Part shown: one piece after another, positions 1-7,174 of the stretch
Layout: each line of letters opens with the position of its first letter
Numbering within the stretch: the first letter of the stretch is position 1
Program-made: the position numbers and the translations under genes
Notes under the pieces: model-generated
The model's input: only the letters and a program-made list of their open reading frames with translations
What the model was told of the DNA's origin: nothing
Database searches by the model: none
Source: CBFCZU01 sp965602635
Lineage (GTDB): Bacteria; Planctomycetota; Phycisphaerae; SM23-33
Direction: 5' to 3'
Length of the DNA: 7,407 nt
Assembly (NCBI GenBank): GCA_965602635.1
Contig: CBFCZU010000213.1
Location: 1 to 7,407 of the forward strand

Positions 1-1830
1 CGTCCAGGTCCAGTAGAGGAATCGTTGTCGGGCGGTCAGGTCGGCAGCCAACTCGGCGAGCGCCTTGTCGCGCAACGCCTTCATCTGTTGCACCACATCC
101 GGCGTAAAGACGACGCGAAACAGCCTTCTGGGCACGGGCCATCCGCCGGGTTGCTTGATGCGGCTTTTCGTCCACTCTCCCTTCTCCCAAACGTTGCACT
201 CCAGCTTCATGAGTTCCCTCGCGGTGTTCCCGGCCTTGCCGTAGAGCCGCTCGCACATCTCGTCCAGCACCGCGTCCACGTCCAGATCGGGGTTCCACAG
301 CACCCTCATCCACACGTACATTGTCGGGGCCGTGTTGGTCCACTCGCCCAGGCACATTCCATTGAGGAAGGCCCCGGCACTGATGCCTTTGATGGCCTGG
401 TAGTAATCGCGCACCAGGTGGGGGTACTGGTAGGGACCATAAGTCCAGGCGACGCAGTAGTCCCAGATGGTGACGGGGACGCATGCCTGCGCCCGGAAAC
501 CGCGAAGACGCTGGATCGCTTCCTCGAAGTTCTCGCGTTGAGCGTTCAAGGGCATCGGATAGGTGGTCATGGCGGACATGACCACCAGGTTGTCGGGGTA
601 TCGCACCTCCCTTCGACACTGATCGTAGTTCCAGTAGGGCAGGTAGATCACTTTCTTGTCGGGCCATCGTTGCTTCACGGCCTCGCACATGCGCTTGACA
701 AATGTCGCCATGATCAGTGACGTGCCGCCGATCCGCGTGCCGCCGCCCTTGGCAAACGTCTCCTGACAAGCGCGACAGCTGCACACCACCGGCGAATCAA
801 GAGGGGAAACGGTCACGCACGTAGAAGTGACCCAGGTAGCGGCGCCACCCTTGTCCCAGACCCTTTCGCAACCGCCCAGGAGGAACTCCAGTGTCTTCGG
901 CGAGCTGTAACAGATCGCTTTGGAATTCCGGGTACCATTTTTATTGAGCGAGAACATTTCCTTGTTTTCTTCCCGAAACTCGCTCTCGAACTCGCTGCCT
1001 CGGGGCGAGTGGACTTTGATTTTGTAGGGCCAGCTGCACCCGCCGCGCACCAGCGGCAGGTAAGTCGCCATGTTGATCGCCTTGACCCCATCGGGGATGG
1101 CGCCCGGCGGGAAGGGAAGCGGCTCCTTGTCAGAAGAGCGTGCCTTCGTCGGAAGCTTCCAGCCGTCCGGCGGGTGATACTCCCGCAGGCGGAAGACAGG
1201 TTGATCGCCATAGTGCGCCGGAGGGACAACCAGCGACGTGCCGGGGGTGATGGTCCGCCCGCCGACCTCGGTCGGCCAGTACCAGCGCACGCCGACGAAC
1301 CGCTCCAGGAAGTCCGCCACGGCCCAGGCCGTGCCCTCATTGCTCCACCGCGCCCACCGGTCGCTCCCGGACGGCAATGCCTTCGTGCTGCCCACGAGGT
1401 ATACGCGGCTCGGCGCGGTCTTGACGATAAACCCCTCGACCGGAATCTGCGCCGCATCTATCCCTGCCTTGCGTGTCTCCTCGCAGTCGCCGATCACGAT
1501 GGCGGGCCGGTCCGCGGCCGGCGCCTGGCCAACCCGCTCGAGTGTGGCGCCGGTGCTGAGGCGGACCGCCTCCACCAGCTCCTGGACCAGCCGCGGGAGC
1601 GCTGAGGGAAATGCACCGTGCTTCTTCGGATCGAGCTTCTCGCCCCCTCTCGGGTCAGCCACGTAGACCACTGCCCGCGCGCGTCCATCGCGCGCGATCT
1701 CCACGGGCGGGTGCGCGGGTGTCTTCAGCCAGGTCACGGGCGTCAGATCGCGCGGCTTGAGTTCGGCCCCGGGCAGCGCCGGGGCCGCCATCGCGGCCAC
1801 CAGTGCAGTAAGGGCTATGAGGTGTTTCAT
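1..1830 (-). CDS. DUF4838 / alpha-glucuronidase-N-like secreted putative glycosidase (3' end outside window)
   Basis: One uninterrupted frame of 610 codons, read by hand from ATG at 1830 to the window edge with no stop; the C-terminus is missing. GGAG at 1838-1841, 7 nt before the ATG, supports the start. Residues 1-22 are a signal peptide (MKHLIALTALVAAMAAPALP, then GA before E). Residues about 45-205 resemble the non-catalytic N-terminal domain of alpha-glucuronidase-type enzymes, with IVIGD at 111-115 and GTAWAVADFLE...GVRWYWP at 167-186. From about residue 215 the sequence fits DUF4838: EMFSLNKNGTRNSKAICYSS around 291-310, then VSPLD (341-345) and a CxCxxC motif (C350, C352, C355), then a region rich in Trp and Tyr containing IWDY (D457) and LGEW (E496). 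DUF4838 proteins are thought to be glycoside-hydrolase-like, but their substrate and catalytic residues are unknown to me, so D457 and E496 are only candidates. It is the last visible gene of the operon, 32 bp after the FGE-like gene. Confidence 0.85.
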   Translation of the reverse strand, partial: MKHLIALTALVAAMAAPALPGAELKPRDLTPVTWLKTPAHPPVEIARDGRARAVVYVADPRGGEKLDPKKHGAFPSALPRLVQELVEAVRLSTGATLERVGQAPAADRPAIVIGDCEETRKAGIDAAQIPVEGFIVKTAPSRVYLVGSTKALPSGSDRWARWSNEGTAWAVADFLERFVGVRWYWPTEVGGRTITPGTSLVVPPAHYGDQPVFRLREYHPPDGWKLPTKARSSDKEPLPFPPGAIPDGVKAINMATYLPLVRGGCSWPYKIKVHSPRGSEFESEFREENKEMFSLNKNGTRNSKAICYSSPKTLEFLLGGCERVWDKGGAATWVTSTCVTVSPLDSPVVCSCRACQETFAKGGGTRIGGTSLIMATFVKRMCEAVKQRWPDKKVIYLPYWNYDQCRREVRYPDNLVVMSAMTTYPMPLNAQRENFEEAIQRLRGFRAQACVPVTIWDYCVAWTYGPYQYPHLVRDYYQAIKGISAGAFLNGMCLGEWTNTAPTMYVWMRVLWNPDLDVDAVLDEMCERLYGKAGNTARELMKLECNVWEKGEWTKSRIKQPGGWPVPRRLFRVVFTPDVVQQMKALRDKALAELAADLTARQRFLYWTWT

Positions 1831-1837
1831 GGGCTAT

Positions 1838-1841
1838 CTCC
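1838..1841 (-). promoter_or_regulatory. Shine-Dalgarno sequence of the DUF4838 gene
   Basis: GGAG on the minus strand, 7 nt upstream of the ATG at 1830, inside the 32-bp gap after the preceding stop codon. It fixes the start of this gene, whose first residues form a clean signal peptide. Confidence 0.65.
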
Positions 1842-1862
1842 GTTATCGAGCACCGTGCCGCG

Positions 1863-3554
1863 TCACGGCGCCGTGCGTGCAAAGCGAAACCCGGAAGTGC
1901 AATACTGCTGCCGGGGATGGAAGAGAAGAGAGGGATGCTCGCCCGTCGCCCGTGAGCGATCCGACGTGCGGAGCCTCAGGTTCTCGTAGACCTGGTCCAT
2001 CTTGCTGATGATGCCGCCTGCGTAGCGAGCGCCGCCGCGGTGGCCGATGCCGACGATGCTGAGGCCGTGCCAGCCCGCGTGCGGTTTGTCACGCAGTTCC
2101 TCCGCCCTCGCGGGCTGGGCCAATGTTCCGTCGCCGTGCGTGCCCGCGAAACGGCGACCAAAGCGGTTGCCCACGGTTACCGTGCGCTCGCCCGGGTCGG
2201 CGCTGAGCCCCATGATGCCCCAGTAGGAGGCGCGCGCGGTGACGCGATCGCCGTCCGGCGCGGGGGCGTTGGCCGCGGGGGTCCGGTCCGTCCCCCAGGC
2301 GTATTCGTTCGGCACGGGCTTGAGCGGGCCGCGGCAGGCCTTCTCGTACTCCAGCTCCGTCATCAGCCGCAACCCGGCCCAGTTCGCGTACTGCAAGCCC
2401 TCGGTCCACGTAAGGTAGTTGCACACCAGGTGGGGCGCGTCGGTCCCGTACGCCGCCGGCGCGGCGGGGCCCTTGCCGGGAACCACAATCTTGATCCCCT
2501 GCGGGTCATCCGGCGCGAATACAAGCGTGCCGACCGGGGAGTCGGGCCCCTTGCCCTTCGCAGTCACGCGGCCCTGCTGCTCGAAGCTGAGCGAGTCGAG
2601 AAACGCCGCATACTCCCCGCGCGTGACCTCGTGCCTCATGCAGTAAGACGCCGCGTAGCCCTTCGGGAAGCGTGCCGGAAGCGTTCGCGTCACGAAGCTG
2701 GTGAAGTCGTCCGTCCGAAGCATCCCGAGCCCCTCACGATTGCCCAGGTTCTTCTTGCTCTGGCCGCCCAGCGTGAGCGCATTCTCGCTTTCGACCCGGA
2801 AGGGCTCGGCCGTATCGCCGGCCGAGAACTGGCCTGTAACGAGATGAATGTAACCATGATGCTGCCGTTTCAGATCGGTGTCGCCAACCGGGAACTGGCC
2901 TGGCGTGTTCCTTGTCGTGCCGTCGCCGGCCCAGAAGGCACACTGCGGCACGTAGACCATCTGGATGGCGAGGACCTTGACGTCTACGGCGCCGGGATTC
3001 TCTACGCCGTCCACCTCGTGCAGCCAGCGCAGCGTCACGCCCCTGAAGTCCCTGGCGGCGCTGCCGGCTGCCGCGCGGTAGACGAACGCGCCGACGCCGC
3101 GCTTGCCGTCGTCGCTCGGACCTATGTCCAGCGCCGCCCCGGCGGGAACCGAATGGTCGGCGGCGTTGGTCGAGAGGGTCGCGTGCGAATAGCCCTCGGC
3201 GCCGAGCTTGCGGAACTTGACGAACACCCAGGCCGCGTCCCAGCTCTCGAGCTTGAGCGTGCCGGTTCCTCCGTGTTGGTCGGCGGTCACGTCCCAGGCC
3301 GCGCGCCAAGAGTGGTCCCATGCCAGGTCGAACGTGACGGAGCTCTGTCCGGCGGCGGGGCTGTGCGAGCGGCGCACATTGGTGATCCGGATGGGATCGG
3401 CCTTTCCCGTGCCCCGGAAGCGCGCCTCCGCATTGTCGTCCGCCAGGACGCCCGAGGCGCTCGCCAGCAGCGCCAGGGCACCCAGCAGGCGGCCGATGCC
3501 TGCGAAGGCCCGGCCGCGCTCTGTCGTTGGTTTGCTCGCTTGTGTCTTCATCAT
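1863..3554 (-). CDS. secreted FGE/SUMF1-like protein with N-terminal beta domain (paralogue B)
   Basis: 563 residues from ATG at 3554 to TGA at 1863. The frame is open to 3977, but the extra 141 residues are Arg/Gly/Pro-rich, overlap the previous gene and hide the signal peptide; AGAGG 7 nt before 3554 supports the shorter start. Residues 1-38 are a signal peptide ending ASGVLA. Residues about 55-195 form a conserved domain (VTFDLAWDHSWR at 73-84, WDAAWVFVKFR at 105-115). The FGE-like domain starts at IQMVYVPQCAFWAG (197-210) and includes FPKGYAASYCMRHEVTRGEY (296-315), NWAGLRLMTELEYEKACRGP (391-410), GERTVTVGN (455-463), GTHGDGT (471-477), RGGARYAGG (506-514), LRTSDRSRA and a final SGFRFART. 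NCBI-style naming would be SUMF1/EgtB/PvdO family. The cysteine pair that makes formylglycine in true FGE is absent from the GGARYAGG region, so enzymatic activity of that kind is unlikely; a binding or structural role is my inference. Paralogue A lies 53 bp upstream. Confidence 0.88.
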   Translation of the reverse strand: MMKTQASKPTTERGRAFAGIGRLLGALALLASASGVLADDNAEARFRGTGKADPIRITNVRRSHSPAAGQSSVTFDLAWDHSWRAAWDVTADQHGGTGTLKLESWDAAWVFVKFRKLGAEGYSHATLSTNAADHSVPAGAALDIGPSDDGKRGVGAFVYRAAAGSAARDFRGVTLRWLHEVDGVENPGAVDVKVLAIQMVYVPQCAFWAGDGTTRNTPGQFPVGDTDLKRQHHGYIHLVTGQFSAGDTAEPFRVESENALTLGGQSKKNLGNREGLGMLRTDDFTSFVTRTLPARFPKGYAASYCMRHEVTRGEYAAFLDSLSFEQQGRVTAKGKGPDSPVGTLVFAPDDPQGIKIVVPGKGPAAPAAYGTDAPHLVCNYLTWTEGLQYANWAGLRLMTELEYEKACRGPLKPVPNEYAWGTDRTPAANAPAPDGDRVTARASYWGIMGLSADPGERTVTVGNRFGRRFAGTHGDGTLAQPARAEELRDKPHAGWHGLSIVGIGHRGGARYAGGIISKMDQVYENLRLRTSDRSRATGEHPSLLFHPRQQYCTSGFRFARTAP

Positions 3555-3561
3555 GCGTCTG

Positions 3562-3566
3562 CCTCT
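3562..3566 (-). promoter_or_regulatory. Shine-Dalgarno sequence deciding the start of FGE-like paralogue B
   Basis: AGAGG on the minus strand lies 7 nt before the first of two consecutive ATG codons (3554 and 3551). It falls in the 53-bp gap between the two paralogues and argues against the much longer open frame that begins at 3977. Confidence 0.65.
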
Positions 3567-3607
3567 TCGCAGGTTCGAACCATCAATCTCACATCCCCAA
3601 TCGACGA

Positions 3608-5056
3608 TCACGGCCTTGCCTCCTTCGGCGCCGTGCGCACACCGCGCCATTTGTGGTGTGGATGCCGATGAGGGTCCACGAACGCTGCGTGGAGGCGGTC
3701 CGACGTGCGCGTACGCGGCAGGTCCAGGCCGATTAGGGTCACGCCACGGGGGTACGGTTTCGCGTCCCGGGGATAGCTGGGGGTATACCAACTGCAACGC
3801 AGGCCGGCGCCGACCGCGTCGTCCTGCGGCCAATCCGCGGGCAGGGCCGGTGTGCCGCGGCCGTGCGTGCCCTTGAAGCTTCGCCCTTTGGCATTGCCGA
3901 CCGTTACCGTGCGCTCGCCCTGGGATGCCCCCTTGAACGCGTGCCAGTCCCACGTGTCGAAGCCGCCGACCTTCCAATACGACGAGCCGACCTCATCCGG
4001 CGCCGGCTTGCGCGGCCCACGAAGGACCTTCTCGAGCTCCAGTTCCGTCATCGGCCGCAGCCCCGCCCAGGCCGCGAAGGCGGCCCCGTCAGCCCAGGAC
4101 AGCCCGTGGGCCCCCGGCCCCGCGTTCCGGCCTCCCCCCTCCCGCGCCGAATAGGTGGTGTTCGGAGGCTCTCCGGAACGGAGGATCCCGCCACCATATC
4201 TCCGAGGCACCGGGCATCGCACCTTCGCCTCCTCCGCAGTCAGCGTGTTCAGGAAGCCGGCGTACTGCACGTACGTGATCGGATACTTCATGCAGCAGAG
4301 GGCCGCGTAGCCGTTGGGAAAGGACGCAGGGATCTCTCCCCCGTCGGCCGGCATGTCGCCCTTCCTCATCCTCACCCACAGCCGGCCTTCCCGGCGGCCG
4401 GTCGGGATCGCGCCGGCGCCGGTTACCTGGTACGGCAGGAGGGCCTGACTCCCGTCGGTGTACTTGTAGAACCCGTTCAGCTCTGCCCCGCCCGATCCCA
4501 GGTAGAACGGGCCCTCGGCCACATACACCATCTGGATCGCGAAGGGACGTACGGTCACCCCCTTCAGGTCCTTCGGAATGCCTCTAGCGGCTCTCAGATC
4601 CCAGATGGCCGTCACGCCGCGCGCCGACAACGGACCCTTGCCATCCGTCGCCCGCCGCACGAACATGCCGACGAACCCGTCGTCGCCGTCCGGGACGATG
4701 AGCTCCAACGGCGTGGAGCCCTTCTCATGCCCATAGCCCATCGGGTTGAGCACCCTGTCCGCTACAAGGCGGACATGCTGCCACGCCGCCTTGTCGTCAG
4801 CCCGCACCTTGAAGAACACCCAGGCCGCATCGTGGTTTGCCTTGTCGCGCCAGGAGTTCTGCCAAGAGATGTCGAACCTCACGGTTGCGGTCCGCGCGTC
4901 ACGCGGGGCGATGGCCACGTTCTCGATCCGCACATTGTACAGGGCTTGCCAACGGTCTTCCCCGCGCGCCGCGCCCGCGCTCAGCAGTAGCGCACAGGCA
5001 ATCGCGGCCTCCCGCGCGCGCGAATGGGTGCCCACTACCTTACGTAGGCAACTCAT
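3608..5056 (-). CDS. secreted FGE/SUMF1-like protein with N-terminal beta domain, divergent C-terminus (paralogue A)
   Basis: 482 residues, ATG at 5056, TGA at 3608. AAAGGGA sits 6 nt before the ATG, in the 18-bp gap after the beta-helix gene. Residues 1-32 look like a signal peptide (basic start, hydrophobic AAIACALLLSAGAA, then RG before ED). Residues about 42-172 repeat the N-terminal domain of paralogue B: VRFDISWQNSWR (59-70) and NHDAAWVFFKVR (74-85). The FGE-like part begins at IQMVYVAEGPFYLG (174-187) and continues with FPNGYAALCCMKYPITYVQY (246-265), AAWAGLRPMTELELEKVLRG (328-347), GERTVTVGN (380-388) and GTHGRGT (396-402). After this it departs from the family: the GGS/GGA strand is not recognisable, and the usual GFRxA ending is replaced by HHKWRGVRTAP. 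RTSDR (449-453) still aligns with paralogue B. It has no C-terminal catalytic cysteine pair, so formylglycine synthesis is unlikely. It is about 80 residues shorter than paralogue B, mostly from shorter loops. Function unknown; a secreted binding or structural protein is an inference. Confidence 0.87.
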   Translation of the reverse strand: MSCLRKVVGTHSRAREAAIACALLLSAGAARGEDRWQALYNVRIENVAIAPRDARTATVRFDISWQNSWRDKANHDAAWVFFKVRADDKAAWQHVRLVADRVLNPMGYGHEKGSTPLELIVPDGDDGFVGMFVRRATDGKGPLSARGVTAIWDLRAARGIPKDLKGVTVRPFAIQMVYVAEGPFYLGSGGAELNGFYKYTDGSQALLPYQVTGAGAIPTGRREGRLWVRMRKGDMPADGGEIPASFPNGYAALCCMKYPITYVQYAGFLNTLTAEEAKVRCPVPRRYGGGILRSGEPPNTTYSAREGGGRNAGPGAHGLSWADGAAFAAWAGLRPMTELELEKVLRGPRKPAPDEVGSSYWKVGGFDTWDWHAFKGASQGERTVTVGNAKGRSFKGTHGRGTPALPADWPQDDAVGAGLRCSWYTPSYPRDAKPYPRGVTLIGLDLPRTRTSDRLHAAFVDPHRHPHHKWRGVRTAPKEARP

Positions 5057-5062
5057 GATTGG

Positions 5063-5069
5063 TCCCTTT
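5063..5069 (-). promoter_or_regulatory. Shine-Dalgarno sequence of FGE-like paralogue A
   Basis: AAAGGGA on the minus strand, 6 nt upstream of the ATG at 5056. It occupies most of the 18-bp gap after the stop codon of the beta-helix gene, which suggests the two genes share one transcript and may be translationally coupled. Confidence 0.65.
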
Positions 5070-5074
5070 CTGAA

Positions 5075-7099
5075 TCATCTCGGATCGGAACCGTCACCGG
5101 AGCCCTGGAACTTCTTGTAGAACTTCCCCCGCCAGGGTCTGATCTTCACCGTTCTCGCATCGCTCGGCTTGTCCGCAAACCCCACCCACCACGGGTCGAG
5201 CGACGGCGGCAGCGGGGGACGGAACAGCGCCGCCTCGCCGACGGCCCATCGCGGGCCCGGGCGAGGGAACTCCCACTTCGTTCCCGGCGGCAACGCCCCA
5301 AGGCTCTTGTAGACGTCCTTGTACTCGGCTTCGGGGAAGCCGTTCTCCTCGATGACCCCCCGCACGTACTCCTCGCTGACGGAGAAGCTCACCCGGGCGA
5401 TCTCCTTCTCCTCCCCGATCTCGGCATCGTCGACGAGGCCGGGAAGCGATGGCGGCATGACGTCGCAGAAGTACGTGTCCTTCTTCACGAACGGCTCCTT
5501 GTTGCGGGTCCAGAGCACCCCCGGCGGCGAATGCTTGGACTTACCGGCTTCAATCCCCGGCCCGACGCACAGGTTGTTCTTCTCTACCGTCAGCCCCTCA
5601 TGCCACGGCAGGCCGCTACAGAAACTCCAGTCGCGGGCGTAGATGATGTTGTTCGCCACCGTGTTGTCGTCCTTGAAGTACTTCCCGTGCCTGCCGCTCG
5701 TACCCCACGAGACGCCGCTCTTCGCGTTGATGAGCGTGTTGTTCCTTATGGTGATGCCGCTCAGCGGGTTGAACCCCCCGCGCCAGAATGCGCTCGCCGA
5801 GGGCGTGCTGAACTTGAAGATCACGCTCCAGGGTATGCCGTATTCGGGGGAGGCATACACGATGTTGTGCTCGATGGTCACGCCACCTTTCTGCACCGGC
5901 GAGAGGCCCAGCAGGCATTGCCCCTCCAGGATCACGTTGTGATGCGCGCGCACCCCCGCATACTCGATCGCGTCGAATTCGATGTTGTCGTCCGCGCAGC
6001 GGTGGAGTAAGTTGTAGGCGTATTCGTGGTCAAAGGCAGGATCCTTGACGCGCGTGCACGCGACGCCGATCCCGTCATACGTGTCGTGAATGTAGCAGTG
6101 CCGGATCTTCCAGGCGGTCACGTTCCCTCCGGGCAAGATCGCGTTCCCACCGAGGCAACTGTCGTACATCGCGCGCCACGCCGGTTGTTCGTGGTGCATC
6201 GAGTAATGGAGCCAGTCGTAGGTCGGGTAGTTGCTGAACTGGCAGTGCTCGATGGTGACATCGGACGGCCCGAACTCCACCGCCCCGCCCGGGCGATTCA
6301 CCCGGACATTCTGCCCCACGACTGCCTGCCAGGAACCGAGGAAACAGCAGTCCCGAATCACGATGTGCTTGCAGACCGTATGCGGGTGAAGGCGAACCCC
6401 CAGGCGGATGGCGTGCCTTGGCGCCACTTCAAAGCGCAGCCCTTCCAGCACAATGTGCTCCTGGCCCTTGATGTCCACCAGAATCGCCGTGTCCGGCCTG
6501 CTGATGGCGACCTTCGCCTTGTTGGGGTCGGCGCCGTTCAGAAGGCGGATGTACATCTCGCCGTCCTGATAGAACCAGCCCTCCTGCGGGGTCGTGTCCC
6601 TGCCCTTGCCCCAGCGACACGTCCTCATCTCCTCGAGGCTAGAGTAGTTGCAGAGGCTTCGTCCGTCAGCGATCACCCACGCCTGACGGGTCCCGCGTCC
6701 ACTCCATCTCTTTGCGGCGGCCCACTTCGTCTTGTAGATGGCTCCCTCGACCGGTTCGAGCTTGGCAGGTTCCATCCTGGCCGTGATGGACGCGGGGACC
6801 GGTTTGTGGATGGCGCCCTCGACCCGTTCGAACTTCGAGGTGCTCTTCATCGCTCCGGTGATGATGACCTTCCCCGGCGTCGCGGCCCTGATTGTGATCG
6901 GCTTCCCCGGCTCCCCGCTCTTCTTCAGCTCGAAGCGCTGGTAGTAGGTCCCATCGGCGAGCAGCAGCGTGTCTGCCGGCTGGAGCCTGTCCGCGGCCTC
7001 CTGCAAGCTCTGTCCGGGCTGCACGCTGACGGTTTCCGCCAGGAGCGGAACGGCGGCGAGGAATAAGCTGACGGTCGTGAGGAACACAAGTGATTTCAT
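5075..7099 (-). CDS. secreted right-handed parallel beta-helix protein (putative polysaccharide lyase/hydrolase-like)
   Basis: 674 residues from ATG at 7099 to TGA at 5075. A GTG directly upstream (7102) is also in frame; ATG is preferred. The Shine-Dalgarno is weak (AGAAAGAAG-like). Residues 1-21 are a clear signal peptide (MKSLVFLTTVSLFLAAVPLLA, cut before ET; one more residue may belong). Residues 24-82 are the typical opening of this fold in lyase-like proteins: SVQPGQSLQEAADRLQPADT, then LLLADGTYYQRFEL and PITIRAATPGKVIITG. Successive coils follow: HIVLEGLRF (215), HIVIRDCCF (245), VTIEHCQF (281), WKIRHCYI (330), YAYNLLH (360), VRAHHNVI (383), VTIEHNIVY (407), ITIRNNTL (449), TVANNIIY (480) and LTVEKNNL (503). 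The last 130 residues are a non-helical tail with many Pro and Trp. The fold occurs in pectate lyases, chondroitinase B and alginate lyases and in GH28-type enzymes, but I cannot identify a catalytic signature, so no substrate is assigned. It is the second gene of the visible operon. Confidence 0.88.
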   Translation of the reverse strand: MKSLVFLTTVSLFLAAVPLLAETVSVQPGQSLQEAADRLQPADTLLLADGTYYQRFELKKSGEPGKPITIRAATPGKVIITGAMKSTSKFERVEGAIHKPVPASITARMEPAKLEPVEGAIYKTKWAAAKRWSGRGTRQAWVIADGRSLCNYSSLEEMRTCRWGKGRDTTPQEGWFYQDGEMYIRLLNGADPNKAKVAISRPDTAILVDIKGQEHIVLEGLRFEVAPRHAIRLGVRLHPHTVCKHIVIRDCCFLGSWQAVVGQNVRVNRPGGAVEFGPSDVTIEHCQFSNYPTYDWLHYSMHHEQPAWRAMYDSCLGGNAILPGGNVTAWKIRHCYIHDTYDGIGVACTRVKDPAFDHEYAYNLLHRCADDNIEFDAIEYAGVRAHHNVILEGQCLLGLSPVQKGGVTIEHNIVYASPEYGIPWSVIFKFSTPSASAFWRGGFNPLSGITIRNNTLINAKSGVSWGTSGRHGKYFKDDNTVANNIIYARDWSFCSGLPWHEGLTVEKNNLCVGPGIEAGKSKHSPPGVLWTRNKEPFVKKDTYFCDVMPPSLPGLVDDAEIGEEKEIARVSFSVSEEYVRGVIEENGFPEAEYKDVYKSLGALPPGTKWEFPRPGPRWAVGEAALFRPPLPPSLDPWWVGFADKPSDARTVKIRPWRGKFYKKFQGSGDGSDPR
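6732..6835. repeat. internal direct duplication (two 32-bp units, 72-bp offset) in the beta-helix gene
   Basis: Positions 6732-6763 and 6804-6835 match at 28 of 32 bases. The offset of 72 bp is 24 codons, so the frame is kept. At protein level the units give KFERVEGAIHK (89-99) and KLEPVEGAIYK (113-123). In related beta-helix proteins, as I recall them, a single segment of this type (W/F-x-x-x-x-G-x-I-Y-K) follows the first VxITG strand, so one copy appears to be extra. The intervening 40 bp are not obviously repeated. Confidence 0.8.
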
Positions 7100-7174
7100 C
7101 ACTGGCTTCTTTCTACTTGGAGTTGCGATCGTTCTGGATTTCGCTCCTGCAGTTCTCTCGGCGCCCCGCCTGCC

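Noticed and set aside
813..1457. Minus-strand frame of 214 codons inside the DUF4838 gene
   Set aside because: It is out of frame with the 610-codon frame that has a signal peptide and family motifs, and its product is low-complexity Arg/Ser/Ala-rich.
2040..3671. Long plus-strand open frame (543 codons) opposite FGE-like paralogue B
   Set aside because: It is antisense to a gene with clear family motifs, its product is Arg/Ala/Val/His-rich with no recognisable domain, and such frames are expected opposite GC-rich codons.
3555..3977. N-terminal extension of paralogue B upstream of 3554
   Set aside because: It overlaps the end of paralogue A, is Arg/Gly/Pro-rich, and would bury a good signal peptide; the Shine-Dalgarno sits before 3554.
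3608..5056. Annotation of the FGE-like genes as genuine sulfatase-activating enzymes
   Set aside because: The C-terminal catalytic cysteine pair is not present in either protein and no sulfatase gene is in the window.
6026..7066. Plus-strand open frame (346 codons) opposite the beta-helix gene, with similar ones at 3863-4990, 25-720 and 5531-6010
   Set aside because: Same shadow pattern: Arg/Pro/His/Val-rich products, no ribosome site or domain, fully covered by better-supported minus-strand genes.
5075..7099. Naming the beta-helix protein as a chondroitinase B, alginate lyase or pectate lyase
   Set aside because: Only the fold and the general N-terminal pattern are visible; I could not place a catalytic Lys/Arg or calcium-site signature with confidence.
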